Source of the DNA: an uncultured Muribaculaceae bacterium
GTDB taxonomy: Bacteria; Bacteroidota; Bacteroidia; Bacteroidales; Muribaculaceae
Assembly: GCA_910578395.1 (NCBI GenBank)
Contig: CAJTPZ010000007.1
Coordinates: forward strand, 1-64,000
DNA: 64,000 nucleotides
Reading direction: 5' to 3'
How positions within the stretch are numbered: the first letter of the stretch is position 1; every line of letters begins with the position of its first letter. Both the position numbers and the translations under genes were made by a program. Below the pieces are notes generated by a model. The model was given only the letters and a program-made list of their open reading frames with translations, was not told the DNA's origin and did no database searches. Shown here one piece after another: positions 17,394 to 26,456 of the stretch.

Positions 17394-18954
17394 ACAGTTT
17401 TGCAAGTGCGCGCGCTGCGTTCTGTCCGTCGATTGCTGCCGACACGATACCGCCGGCCCATCCTGCCCCTTCGCCTGCCGGATAAAGTCCGGATATGTTT
17501 GTGTGATGCATCGTGTCTCGGTCACGCGGAATGCGCAGTGGGGCCGAGGTGCGTGTTTCCGCGCCGATGACAGTGGCGTCACTGGTCAGGAATCCACGTG
17601 ATTTGCGTCCGAATTCCTCAAATCCTTTGCGCAGACGCTCCGATACGGATGCGTACAGCAGTTTATCGACGCGCGCCGGAAAAATTCCAGGTGCATAACT
17701 ACTTGCAGGCAGATCTTTCGACTGACGTCCGGCGACAAAATCGGTCATGCGCTGGGCCGGTGCTTTTTGGCTTCGTCCGGCTTCCTCGAAAAAACGTTTT
17801 TCAAGTTTCTCCTGGTAGACAAGCATTTTCAGCGTATCGTTGCCCGGTACATCTTCCGGCAGGATTTCAACCACCATGCCTGAGTTGGCCCATCGCGACG
17901 AGCGGGCCGAAGCCGACATGCCGTTGACGGCTGACTCGCCCGGTGCCGAAGCCGACGGGATCACGACACCGCCCGGACACATGCAGAAAGAATAGACCGC
18001 GCGGTCATCGATGCGTGTCAGCATCGAATACTCGGCAGCAGGCAGATACTTGCCGCGTCCGGCAGGAGAGTGGTACATGATGCTGTCGATCAAATGTTGC
18101 GGATGCTCGAGTCTGACACCGACGGCAAGTCCTTTGGGCTCCATCTCAACGCCTTGGGCATGGAGCGATCGATAGAGGTCGCGTGCCGAATGCCCTGTTG
18201 CGAGTATGACCGGGCCGTTCCATCGGTTGCCGTTGCGGTCAGTCACCCCTGTCACATGTCGTGATCCATCAGGAGCCGTCTCGATTATCAGTTCTGCCAT
18301 GGCGGTACCGAAGTGCACTTCTCCGCCATGTGCAATGATTGTCTCGCGTATTGATTTTATCACACCGGGCAATCGGTCGGAACCGATGTGCGGGTGAGCT
18401 TCGGCGAGTATGTCTTTTGAAGCGCCGTTAGCGACAAGTATTTTGAGTATGTCTTCTACAGAACCGCGTTTTTTGCTGCGGGTGTAGAGCTTTCCGTCGG
18501 AGAATGCTCCGGCACCGCCCTCCCCGAAACAATAGTTGGAGTCGGGGTCTACTCGGCCTTCACGGGCTATGGCTGCCATGTCGGCCCGGCGGCTGTCAAC
18601 ATCTTTTCCACGCTCAAGCATGACAGGGCGTACTCCGCGGGAAATAAGTTCCAGTGCGGCGAACAGCCCGGCGGGACCCGCTCCGACCACTATGGCCTGA
18701 GGTGCATCGGCTGTAAGAATCTCAAACCGTCGGACAATGTTGTCTTCCTCTGGAGTAACATTATCGATATGAACCTTTACCGACAGATTCACCATCACAC
18801 GCCGTTGCCGTGCATCGATGGATCGTTTTACAATGTCGACCTGTTTTATACGGTTGATGTCGATCCCGAGTTCGGTTGACAGGTAGGCATTGAGTCGCAG
18901 CGGCTCGAAAGCAGTTTCCGGCGACAATCGTAAAGACGAGAGTTCTTTAAGCAT
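17383..18954 (-). CDS. FAD-dependent dehydrogenase (COG2509-like)
   Basis: A soluble flavoprotein of a widespread but poorly characterised family of NAD(P)/FAD oxidoreductases. The FAD-binding Rossmann motif is AIVVGAGPAGLFAALELISRG at about residues 88-108. A further conserved segment is CFGEGGAGAFSDGKLYTR, and the C-terminal FAD contact is GLYPAGEGAGWAGGIVSAAIDG. About 80 residues with mixed strands and helices precede the FAD domain. It lies 35 bases after the MATE gene in a long leftward operon. Its substrate is unknown and the neighbours give no clear hint. Confidence 0.85.
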   Translation of the reverse strand: MLKELSSLRLSPETAFEPLRLNAYLSTELGIDINRIKQVDIVKRSIDARQRRVMVNLSVKVHIDNVTPEEDNIVRRFEILTADAPQAIVVGAGPAGLFAALELISRGVRPVMLERGKDVDSRRADMAAIAREGRVDPDSNYCFGEGGAGAFSDGKLYTRSKKRGSVEDILKILVANGASKDILAEAHPHIGSDRLPGVIKSIRETIIAHGGEVHFGTAMAELIIETAPDGSRHVTGVTDRNGNRWNGPVILATGHSARDLYRSLHAQGVEMEPKGLAVGVRLEHPQHLIDSIMYHSPAGRGKYLPAAEYSMLTRIDDRAVYSFCMCPGGVVIPSASAPGESAVNGMSASARSSRWANSGMVVEILPEDVPGNDTLKMLVYQEKLEKRFFEEAGRSQKAPAQRMTDFVAGRQSKDLPASSYAPGIFPARVDKLLYASVSERLRKGFEEFGRKSRGFLTSDATVIGAETRTSAPLRIPRDRDTMHHTNISGLYPAGEGAGWAGGIVSAAIDGQNAARALAKLYEK

Positions 18955-18989
18955 GTATGGCTTGTGTGTGATGTGATATTGCCTGACTG

Positions 18990-20384
18990 TTATAGACGAT
19001 TGTCTGCAACCGCGCGGTCATTGTATTTTTTCGACAGCCGTTTCATCATCACTATTATAGTGACCAGAGCCAGCACAAATGCCAGAAAATCGCTGCATCC
19101 TACACTTGCCCATACGCCGGTCACACCGAAGTGCCGGGGCAGTACGGCAAGAAGCGGCAGCAGGAATATAAGCTGCCGGGTGAGCGAGAGGAATATTGAT
19201 AATGCCGGTTTGCCTATCGACTGGAAGAAGTTTGTGATGATGATCTGGCACCCTACAAGCGGGAAGCAGATGAAGAACAGCCGGAATCCGTCTCGAGCGA
19301 ATCCGATGAGAGTCTCGTCGGTTGTGAACATCATCGAGATTGTGTCAGGCATAAGCTCGGTAAGTATCCAGCCTATCAGTGTGATGCCGAAACCGGCCCA
19401 TATACCCAGCCGGAGTGTGCGCTTCACTCTTTCCCATTTCATGGCACCGAAATTGTATCCGAGTATAGGCTGCATTCCCTGGGTTACACCGAAAACGAGC
19501 ATGACAAAAAACATACCTACCCGGTTTAGTATGCCGTAGGCTCCTACCGCCATATTTCCATCAAGCGAGTCACTGCTGCTACTCAGAAGAGCCTTGTTGA
19601 GAAACACTACTACGAAGCATGCGGTTATGTTCATAAGAAACGGCGACAGGCCGATCTCATACATTTTTCTGACAATGCTCCACGACAGCCACTTGTTGTT
19701 GCGGCTAAGGTGCACGAAGCTCTTTTTCGACAGGAAGTGTGCCAGCACCCAGATAAATCCGCAGAACTGACCTCCTACCGTGGCGAGAGCGGCTCCGCGC
19801 ATACCCATTTCGAGCTTGAATATGAGTATTGGTGCGAGAATCACGTTTACAACCACTGATATGAGTGCCGAGATCATGGCTTTGGCAGGATAACCGGTCG
19901 CACGCATCAGGTTGTTCATGCCTATGAAAACATAGGAAAGCGGTGTGGCATAGAGCACCACGGTCATAAATTCGCGGGCGAGATGCAATGTTTCCTTGGT
20001 GGCGCCGAAAAGCACCAGTATGTCATCGAGGAAATACATTGTTATGCCGCCGAATATCACCGAGTGGATGATACACATTGTCATAACGTTGTTGACCACA
20101 TCGGTCGCTCTTTTCACATTCTGCTGTCCGAGAAAAATTGACGAAATGGTTGCGCCTCCCACCGATACCAGTGTCGCGAACGCGATCACGAGATTCATCA
20201 GCGGGAGGTTTACGGCAAGTGCTGTCAGTGCCAGTGGGCCGACACCACGTCCGATAAATATACTGTCGATGATGTTGTAGAGCGATGTAGCCACCATTGC
20301 TATGATGGCCGGCACCGAATACTGTACCAGAAGTTTACCTATCGGAAGCGTGCCGAGAATCGATGCTTTGTTGTCGTTGTTCAA
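18990..20384 (-). CDS. MATE-family multidrug/Na+ antiporter
   Basis: A 464-residue inner-membrane exporter with about twelve hydrophobic segments, of the multidrug and toxin extrusion family. The N-terminal half has PIGKLLVQYSVPAIIAMVATSLYNIIDSIFIGRGVG, a typical MATE opening, and the second half contains FGVTQGMQPILGYNFGA, the equivalent conserved region. It overlaps the purT stop by 4 bases (ATGA), so it is co-translated in the operon. The drug or metabolite exported is not known. A resemblance to the DinF/MepA branch is likely from the opening motif, but this is inference. Confidence 0.92.
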   Translation of the reverse strand: MNNDNKASILGTLPIGKLLVQYSVPAIIAMVATSLYNIIDSIFIGRGVGPLALTALAVNLPLMNLVIAFATLVSVGGATISSIFLGQQNVKRATDVVNNVMTMCIIHSVIFGGITMYFLDDILVLFGATKETLHLAREFMTVVLYATPLSYVFIGMNNLMRATGYPAKAMISALISVVVNVILAPILIFKLEMGMRGAALATVGGQFCGFIWVLAHFLSKKSFVHLSRNNKWLSWSIVRKMYEIGLSPFLMNITACFVVVFLNKALLSSSSDSLDGNMAVGAYGILNRVGMFFVMLVFGVTQGMQPILGYNFGAMKWERVKRTLRLGIWAGFGITLIGWILTELMPDTISMMFTTDETLIGFARDGFRLFFICFPLVGCQIIITNFFQSIGKPALSIFLSLTRQLIFLLPLLAVLPRHFGVTGVWASVGCSDFLAFVLALVTIIVMMKRLSKKYNDRAVADNRL

Positions 20385-21577
20385 CTCTTTTCCCTTTCAT
20401 GCACGTGGATCTTAAGGGCATCATAGGCGCGATCCACTTTTGCGCGGGCTTCCTCCAGAGAGTCTGCTGTGGCCAGAACCACTCCCATGCGGCGATGTCC
20501 CTTTATTTCAGGTTTGCCAAATATACGTATCTGCACGCCCGGTTCCTTAAGAGCTTCCTCCAGGCCGTCGAATTCTATAGTGTCGGTGTCTCCCTCTACA
20601 ACTACAGCACGTGAAGCCGACGGGCCGTAGAATTTTATTCCGGGCACCGGCAATCCCAGAAGGGTACGGGCATGAAGAGCAAACTCACTCATGTCCTGTG
20701 ATATCATGGTGACCATGCCCGTATCGTGCGGACGGGGCGATACTTCACTGAAAATCACGTCGTCGCCTTTCACGAAAAGTTCGACACCGAATATGCCGTA
20801 GCCTCCGAGTGCATCGGTGATAGCCTTTGCGATAGCTTTTGCCTTTTCGATCGCGTTGTCGCTCATCGGCTGAGGTTGCCATGACCATCGGTAGTCGCCG
20901 TTCTGCTGTATATGACCTACAGGTTCGCAGAATACTGTACCGCTTACACTTCTCACTGTCAGCAGAGTGATCTCATAATCAAATTTTACGAATCCCTCCA
21001 CGATCACACGTCCGGCACCTGCACGTCCGCCTTCCTGTGCCTCCTGCCAGGCGGCGTCGATGTCGGCGGCGCTTTTCACAGTCGACTGGCCGTGGCCTGA
21101 CGAACTCATAACCGGTTTCACGACACACGGCATACCTATCTCCTCGATTGCGCGGTCAAACTCCTCTCGGGTCGACGCAAACTTGTAAGGTGAAGTTGTA
21201 AGGCCAAGGTCCTCGGCGGCGAGACGGCGTATGCCTTCGCGGTTCATTGTGAGCAAAGCGGCGCGTGCGGTGGGTACAACATGCCATCCCTCCTGTTCGA
21301 GTTTCACAAGTTCCGGGGTAGCTATAGCCTCTACTTCCGGAATAATGAAGTCGGGTTTCTCCTCCTCGACAGCCTTGCGTAGCGCAGCTGCGTCGAGCAT
21401 GTTGAACACGCGTGCATTGTGGGCTACCTGCATTGCCGGAGCATTGGGATATTTGTCACAGGCGACCGTCTCTACGCCAAGACGCTGCAGCTCTATTACC
21501 ACTTCCTTGCCAAGCTCGCCACTGCCGAGCATCATAGCCTTTATGCCTTTCGATGTTCCTGTTGAACCGATTTTCAT
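20381..21577 (-). CDS. purT: Formate-dependent phosphoribosylglycinamide formyltransferase
   Basis: Makes formyl-GAR from GAR, formate and ATP in purine synthesis, an ATP-grasp enzyme that does not need formyl-tetrahydrofolate. The N-terminal domain starts KAMMLGSGELGKEVVIELQRLG, followed by VACDKYPNAPAMQVAHNARVFNMLD, both characteristic of PurT. The ATP-grasp core includes PCVVKPVMSSSGHGQST and GVELFVKGDDVIFSEVSPRPHDTGMVT. Length 398 is normal (E. coli has 392). The gene sits between rlmB (31 bases upstream) and the MATE exporter (4-base overlap). PurK is the nearest relative and is excluded by length and motifs. Confidence 0.96.
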   Translation of the reverse strand: MKIGSTGTSKGIKAMMLGSGELGKEVVIELQRLGVETVACDKYPNAPAMQVAHNARVFNMLDAAALRKAVEEEKPDFIIPEVEAIATPELVKLEQEGWHVVPTARAALLTMNREGIRRLAAEDLGLTTSPYKFASTREEFDRAIEEIGMPCVVKPVMSSSGHGQSTVKSAADIDAAWQEAQEGGRAGAGRVIVEGFVKFDYEITLLTVRSVSGTVFCEPVGHIQQNGDYRWSWQPQPMSDNAIEKAKAIAKAITDALGGYGIFGVELFVKGDDVIFSEVSPRPHDTGMVTMISQDMSEFALHARTLLGLPVPGIKFYGPSASRAVVVEGDTDTIEFDGLEEALKEPGVQIRIFGKPEIKGHRRMGVVLATADSLEEARAKVDRAYDALKIHVHEREKS

Positions 21578-21608
21578 ATATATTTTCGTCTGGTTGTTAT
21601 ATTTTTTC

Positions 21609-22367
21609 TTATTCCGAAAAAGCCATTCCTCCTTTCAGGCGCTGGCGCACGACTTCATAGATCATAACTCCGGCTGCTACCGAAACATTGAGTGACTGGA
21701 TCTTGCCAAATTGCGGTATCGATACGGGCATGTCGCACTGCCGCATGATTTCAGGAGAAATGCCGGTGTCTTCCGAGCCCATTACAAGGGCTACCGGGCC
21801 GCAATAGTTTCCGTCGGTGTAGTTCGTTTTCGATTTTTCATTGGCGGCAACGATTGTGTAACCGCATTCCTTCAGAAATTTCACCGCGCCCGACAGATTA
21901 CGTTCGCGACACACGGGCAGGCTCATCAGAGCGCCGGCCGATGTTTTCACAGCGTCGGCACCGACGCTTACACTTCCTCGTTCGGGTATGACAATGGCGT
22001 TGACACCTGCGCATTCACATGTGCGGGCTATCGCACCGAAATTTCTCACGTCTGTTATGCCGTCGAGCACAACAATGAAAGGGGTTATACCCTCTTCGTA
22101 AAGTTCCGGAACTATGTGGTTGAGGCTGTGGTAAGACACTGCCGACAGATAGGCGACGACTCCCTGGTGGTTCTTGCGGGTTATGCGGTTGATACGCTCC
22201 TCCGGAACGCGTTGCACCACGATCTTACCGGCACGCAGCAGAGCCATAAGCTCGGAGGCAAGAGGTCCGGAAAGATCTTTTCTCACAAGCACTTTGTCTA
22301 TCTCCCGGCCGGCTTCGACAGCTTCCATCACAGCCCTGATGCCGAATATATAGTTTGATTGATCCAT
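21609..22367 (-). CDS. rlmB: 23S rRNA (guanosine-2'-O)-methyltransferase RlmB-like (SpoU/TrmH family)
   Basis: A SAM-dependent 2'-O-ribose methyltransferase with a trefoil knot; the E. coli RlmB methylates G2251 of 23S rRNA. The N-terminal substrate-binding domain begins YIFGIRAVMEAVEAGREIDKV. The three SPOUT motifs are visible: ITDVRNFGAIARTCECAG, LVMGSEDTGIS and IPQFGKIQSLNVSVAAGV. Length 252 is normal. It starts 2 bases after the recN stop, clearly co-transcribed. RlmB is the best fit, but a related TrmH-family member with a different RNA target cannot be excluded. Confidence 0.9.
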   Translation of the reverse strand: MDQSNYIFGIRAVMEAVEAGREIDKVLVRKDLSGPLASELMALLRAGKIVVQRVPEERINRITRKNHQGVVAYLSAVSYHSLNHIVPELYEEGITPFIVVLDGITDVRNFGAIARTCECAGVNAIVIPERGSVSVGADAVKTSAGALMSLPVCRERNLSGAVKFLKECGYTIVAANEKSKTNYTDGNYCGPVALVMGSEDTGISPEIMRQCDMPVSIPQFGKIQSLNVSVAAGVMIYEVVRQRLKGGMAFSE

Positions 22368-22369
22368 TG

Positions 22370-24034
22370 TCAGTGTTTTAAAAGTGATCTTGCATTGGCA
22401 AGTGCGGCATCGTTGACAGTAGCGCCGCTTAGCATCACGGCGATTTCGTGCTCGCGGGCTGTGTCGTCAAGCCGTCGCATACGGGTGTGGGTCGAGCTTT
22501 CGTCGTCTTCTTTGTAGACCTTGAAATGGGCCTGACCCTTGGCGGCCACCTGCGGCAGATGTGTTATGGCTACAACCTGCATATTTCCGGCTATCTCAAG
22601 CATCATCAGTCCCATGCGGTCGGCTATCTCACCGCTTACTCCCGTATCGATCTCGTCGAAGATGATTGTAGGCAGTTCCATTTTAGACGCGATTATGCTC
22701 TTGACCGACAGCATGAGCCGCGAGATTTCGCCACCTGAGGCTGTGGCGCTCACAGTCATTGGTTCCTGGTTTTTGTTGAACGCCACCCGCATTTCCACAT
22801 TATCGATACCGGTAGGAGTCAGATCGTTTGTATGGGTGAGCGCCATTTCGACCACAAGATTTTTCATGCCCAAAGGCATTGCTGTCTCTCTCAGAGTCAC
22901 AGCAAATGCCTCGCATTGTGCCTTGCGTTTTTCCGATATGGATCTGGCAAGTCTGAGTGCCTCCTTGCGTGCGCCGCGTGCCGCTTCTTCAAGTTCCTTT
23001 AGGCGGAAATCACTGTTGTCGAGGGTGCTAAGGGTCGTGCGCAGATTCTCGGCAATGTCTATCAGCTGTTTCACCGTGTCGACACGATGATGGCGCTCAA
23101 GCTCATATATAGCGTCAAGACGTTCTTCGACGGCCACAAGATGGCGAGGATCGGGACTGAGACTGTCATCGATACTCTCAAATGTCTGACGTATGTCCTC
23201 GACCTCCAGACGACATGATTCCAGACGCTCCGACAGATCCTCGCTTTCGGTCAGATAGTCCGTGAGACTGTCTGCTTCATCATAGGCACGCCGCAGCGTT
23301 TCGCACGCACCGTCCGACTCGTTGCCGAGTGCGTCGGCAATAGCGGCAAGACTTTCTTTTAGTCTTGATATGTTTTCAAGGGTGTCACGCTCTCGCTCAA
23401 GTTCTTCCTGCTCGCCGTCGGTCAGGCGCAGGCTGTCGATTTTTTCGAGCTGGCTACGCATCTCTTCTTCATCGTCGCGGCCTTTTGCCGTCAATCGTTT
23501 TGCCACAGCATAGGCTTTCAGGGCAGTGCGGTATTTGTCGTAGGCTGTGCCATACTCTTTCAGTTCACTCCGGTTGTCGGTCATCGAGTCGATGATTTCA
23601 AGCTGAAATTCAGGAGTGGCAAGCAACAGGTTCTGATGCTGGGAGTGTATGTCCACAAGCTGTCGTGACACTTCGCCGAGTGTGGTCAGATTTACCGGCA
23701 TGTCGTTGACAAATGCGCGGCTGCGTCCTGTAGGCGACACTTCGCGACGCAAGATTATTCGGTCGTCATCGTTCCACTCCACTCCGTTGGTTTTGCACCA
23801 TTCTTTCAGATTTATGTTGTCCTGAACATGCATTACAGCCTCAATTGTCGATTTTCTCGACGGATCAGTCACGACCTTTGTGTCTGCTCGTCCGCCAAGA
23901 AGCATTGACAATGCTCCAAGCATTATGGATTTTCCTGCGCCTGTCTCGCCGGTAATGATATTTAGCCCGTTGGCAAACTCGATATCTACATTATCGATCA
24001 GCGCGTAGTTGGATATGTGGAGTGATTCTATCAT
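22370..24034 (-). CDS. recN: DNA repair protein RecN
   Basis: An SMC-like ATPase that holds DNA ends together during double-strand-break repair. The Walker A box is GETGAGKSIML (about residues 30-40), preceded by SLHISNYALIDNVDIEF. The middle (about 150-370) is an antiparallel coiled coil rich in Glu, Arg and Leu. The C-terminal half has the signature TASGGEISRLMLSVK and Walker B PTIIFDEIDTGVSGE. At 554 residues it matches E. coli RecN. Its start shares a base with the stop of the META lipoprotein gene and rlmB follows 2 bases later. Confidence 0.96.
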   Translation of the reverse strand: MIESLHISNYALIDNVDIEFANGLNIITGETGAGKSIMLGALSMLLGGRADTKVVTDPSRKSTIEAVMHVQDNINLKEWCKTNGVEWNDDDRIILRREVSPTGRSRAFVNDMPVNLTTLGEVSRQLVDIHSQHQNLLLATPEFQLEIIDSMTDNRSELKEYGTAYDKYRTALKAYAVAKRLTAKGRDDEEEMRSQLEKIDSLRLTDGEQEELERERDTLENISRLKESLAAIADALGNESDGACETLRRAYDEADSLTDYLTESEDLSERLESCRLEVEDIRQTFESIDDSLSPDPRHLVAVEERLDAIYELERHHRVDTVKQLIDIAENLRTTLSTLDNSDFRLKELEEAARGARKEALRLARSISEKRKAQCEAFAVTLRETAMPLGMKNLVVEMALTHTNDLTPTGIDNVEMRVAFNKNQEPMTVSATASGGEISRLMLSVKSIIASKMELPTIIFDEIDTGVSGEIADRMGLMMLEIAGNMQVVAITHLPQVAAKGQAHFKVYKEDDESSTHTRMRRLDDTAREHEIAVMLSGATVNDAALANARSLLKH

Positions 24035-25083
24035 CAGTCGTTAAGTGGCAGAGGTCTCAGCGTTAACACGATTTTGCCATGAGTGTCAAGGAGGTTGACG
24101 ATAGATTCGTTGCCCGTCGGTTTGTCAACGGTCTCAACCGATTCCAATGCCACGAGAAGAGGTGTTTCCCACTTGGCGTCGGGGCAGAATGCCAGTGTCA
24201 CCGCAAATTGCTGGAACTGTATGGTGCCCGACTTGTCGGGGTCGATGAATATTGTTCCGTTGAGCACATTGCAGCCTGTGTTGCCGTGAATGCGGCGTTC
24301 AGGCAGGTCTATCACAAGTTTGAGATCAGGAGAGTCGACGCTGTGTCCGTCAATCTTTATGACCTGCCATGATCCGTTGAGAAATTCCATTGCCGGTTTA
24401 GCCAGTGTCATGAGAGTCTTTCCTTTGTCGTTGCGGAATTCGATGAGGCTTTCAGCTTCATTTCCTGTAATGCGGCATGTGCGGGTCTCGCTCATTGCCG
24501 TCAGAAATTCGTGGGCATATTTTGCATCGGGACACATGCGCATCGTTGAGATCATATCTCCGAATCTCAGTGAATCTCCATGCTGGGCATAGAAATTGCC
24601 GTTTACAGTGTTGCAGCCGTCATTGCCGTAGAATCGACCTGTCTCTTTTTCGAATATCAGATAAGGGCGCTCCCCGTCATCCCCGTCGGTGTCGGCCGAC
24701 AGTGTGTAGCCGTTGATGCTGCGCAGATGCCATGTCCCGTCTGTGAAGTCAGGCGCCGGAACTCCGGTTGATGATGTGTCTGTTTTCTTGGAAGGAACTG
24801 TATTGTTGTTTTTGTCGTTCACCGGCTGATTGCTCTTGGATGATTTCTTTTTCTCATCGCGAGCTTTTTTTTCGGCAGCCTTTTTCTCTTTGGCGGCTTT
24901 CTCTGCAGCTTTTCTTTCACGTTCCTCGGCTTTCTTCTTTTCTTTTTCAGTCTTTTCAGCGTTTTCTGTAGAAGTATTGCCTGGAAGTTTGCTGGAGATC
25001 GATTCCATTACGCTGCATGAGCCGGCTCCCGATATTACGAGTCCGGCAGCGATTATATTTACGAGAAATTTCTGGATATTCAT
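24034..25083 (-). CDS. Lipoprotein with two META (HslJ-like) domains
   Basis: An envelope lipoprotein of 349 residues from the ATG at 25083, which gives a signal peptide ending ISGAGSC at about residue 24. A long Lys/Glu/Ala-rich charged segment (about 40-80) likely forms a helix or spacer. Two META domains follow: the first with LRSINGYTLSADTDGDDGERPYLIFE and GNDGCNTVNGNF, the second with WQVIKIDGHSVDSPD and GNTGCNVLNGTI. HslJ/META proteins are linked to heat and novobiocin tolerance in E. coli; the role here is unknown. It heads the recN operon with its own promoter. Confidence 0.88.
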   Translation of the reverse strand: MNIQKFLVNIIAAGLVISGAGSCSVMESISSKLPGNTSTENAEKTEKEKKKAEERERKAAEKAAKEKKAAEKKARDEKKKSSKSNQPVNDKNNNTVPSKKTDTSSTGVPAPDFTDGTWHLRSINGYTLSADTDGDDGERPYLIFEKETGRFYGNDGCNTVNGNFYAQHGDSLRFGDMISTMRMCPDAKYAHEFLTAMSETRTCRITGNEAESLIEFRNDKGKTLMTLAKPAMEFLNGSWQVIKIDGHSVDSPDLKLVIDLPERRIHGNTGCNVLNGTIFIDPDKSGTIQFQQFAVTLAFCPDAKWETPLLVALESVETVDKPTGNESIVNLLDTHGKIVLTLRPLPLND

Positions 25084-25104
25084 ATCAATATATATTTTGA
25101 CGTT

Positions 25105-25112
25105 CAAAATTA
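25105..25112 (-). promoter_or_regulatory. -7 box for the META lipoprotein-recN operon
   Basis: Minus strand TAATTTTG fits TAnnTTTG and lies 22 bases before the ATG at 25083. Confidence 0.55.
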
Positions 25113-25168
25113 CTATAAATAAATAGATATACCAATCACCTGTTCCAACAAAACTGTGTCAGGACCGG

Positions 25169-26452
25169 TCAGTTGATTTGTGAGGTCGCTATCTTGTATT
25201 GTGTCAGGGCAACCTGATAGGCGGCATTTGCTTCGGTGAATCGGTCAAGGGTCTGGCGGTGCAGTGCTTGTGCGGCGAGCAGGTCGGTGATGGTAGCTGT
25301 GCCGGCCTGATAAAACACGTTGTAAAGACGCAGATTCTCTGTTGCCGTGGCGATTGCCTTGTGCGCTATATCGGCTTTGCGCTGTGCTGCCGTCAGGTCG
25401 TCCCATGCTTTTTCCATGCCGATCACTACAAGCTCCGACATGTCTTCAAGCTCTATTTCAGCTGTCTTGCTGGCAAGACGTGTGCGCTTTATGGCATGTG
25501 AGCCGCCCCACCATCCCGACAGGGGAATATTTACAGCCACAAACACTGCTCCATAACCATGATCGGTATCAAGGGCATTCTGGTAAAAATACCCTGCGCC
25601 GACTACTACTGTTGGCAGGTTTTTTCCGAGTTCTATGCGCTGTTCCAGCTTTTTTGCTTTGACATTTTCTTTGAGAAGCAGATAATCAGGATTGTCTGCG
25701 AGGGCCTGTTCGGGTGGCATGTACACATCCAAAGGGATCGTCGGTACGCTGTCGGCCGGGATATATTCTATATCCACATGGCTGGTGTCGGCGCCTATAT
25801 ATTGTGCCAGCACCATTTTGCAGAGATTTATACCGTTGTCCAGATCCACACTGTCAGCCTGCAGTTCGCTGCGGCGTAGTTGTGCCTCAAGCAGGTCATT
25901 TGAGGTTATGAGTCCGGCTTCAAGAGCCACCGCCACATCATGGCATAGTGAATCTACAGCAGTCATGGCTGCCATCAGTGTCTCTCGTTTTGCCTGAAGC
26001 GCGGTTATTTCCCAGTAATATTTGTCAACGGTTTGTATCACGTCATTGCCTGACTGGCGTCGCTGAAGTTCGCTGACAGCTACTCCTATCTCTGCAAGTC
26101 TGTTTCCATTGACAATCTGTCCGCCCATAAACACCGGCTGCACGGCAGTTATGCCTGCATTTACCGATTTGTCGAGAAATGATACCGTAAGCATGTCGAG
26201 CAGCCCGAATTGGATTATGCCTTTGTTGGATTTGAAGGCAAACCCCGATGCGTTGACCTGGGGGAAATATTTGGTGAAAGCTTCCTTGCGCAGTTCCTCG
26301 GCTTCTCCGACGGCATTATGTGCCGCACGTATTTTCATATTGTTCTGCAAAGCCATTTGCCGGCAGGAGTCAAGAGAGAGGTTTTCTCCTATGGCTGTGG
26401 AAAAGCAGAGTGCCGTAATAAATGCTAAGGCAAGTTTATTCAGGAGTTTCAT
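25169..26452 (-). CDS. TolC-family outer-membrane efflux channel
   Basis: The outer-membrane duct of a tripartite efflux pump, last gene of the leftward RND operon. I start at ATG 26452 (MKLLNKLALAFITALCF signal peptide), 4 bases after the RND stop; the longer frame from 26506 only adds a basic tail inside the RND gene. The mature part is helix-rich with two duplicated halves: LSLDSCRQMALQNNMKIRAAHNAVGEAEEL and the second EQALADNPDYLLLKENVKAKKLEQRIELGKNLP. Length 427 fits. The operon order adaptor, pump, channel is the classical one. Confidence 0.92.
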   Translation of the reverse strand: MKLLNKLALAFITALCFSTAIGENLSLDSCRQMALQNNMKIRAAHNAVGEAEELRKEAFTKYFPQVNASGFAFKSNKGIIQFGLLDMLTVSFLDKSVNAGITAVQPVFMGGQIVNGNRLAEIGVAVSELQRRQSGNDVIQTVDKYYWEITALQAKRETLMAAMTAVDSLCHDVAVALEAGLITSNDLLEAQLRRSELQADSVDLDNGINLCKMVLAQYIGADTSHVDIEYIPADSVPTIPLDVYMPPEQALADNPDYLLLKENVKAKKLEQRIELGKNLPTVVVGAGYFYQNALDTDHGYGAVFVAVNIPLSGWWGGSHAIKRTRLASKTAEIELEDMSELVVIGMEKAWDDLTAAQRKADIAHKAIATATENLRLYNVFYQAGTATITDLLAAQALHRQTLDRFTEANAAYQVALTQYKIATSQIN

Positions 26453-26456
26453 GGTG

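Noticed and set aside
17383..17582. Longer start for the first CHR gene
   Set aside because: The extension lies inside the FAD gene and carries no membrane or signal features.
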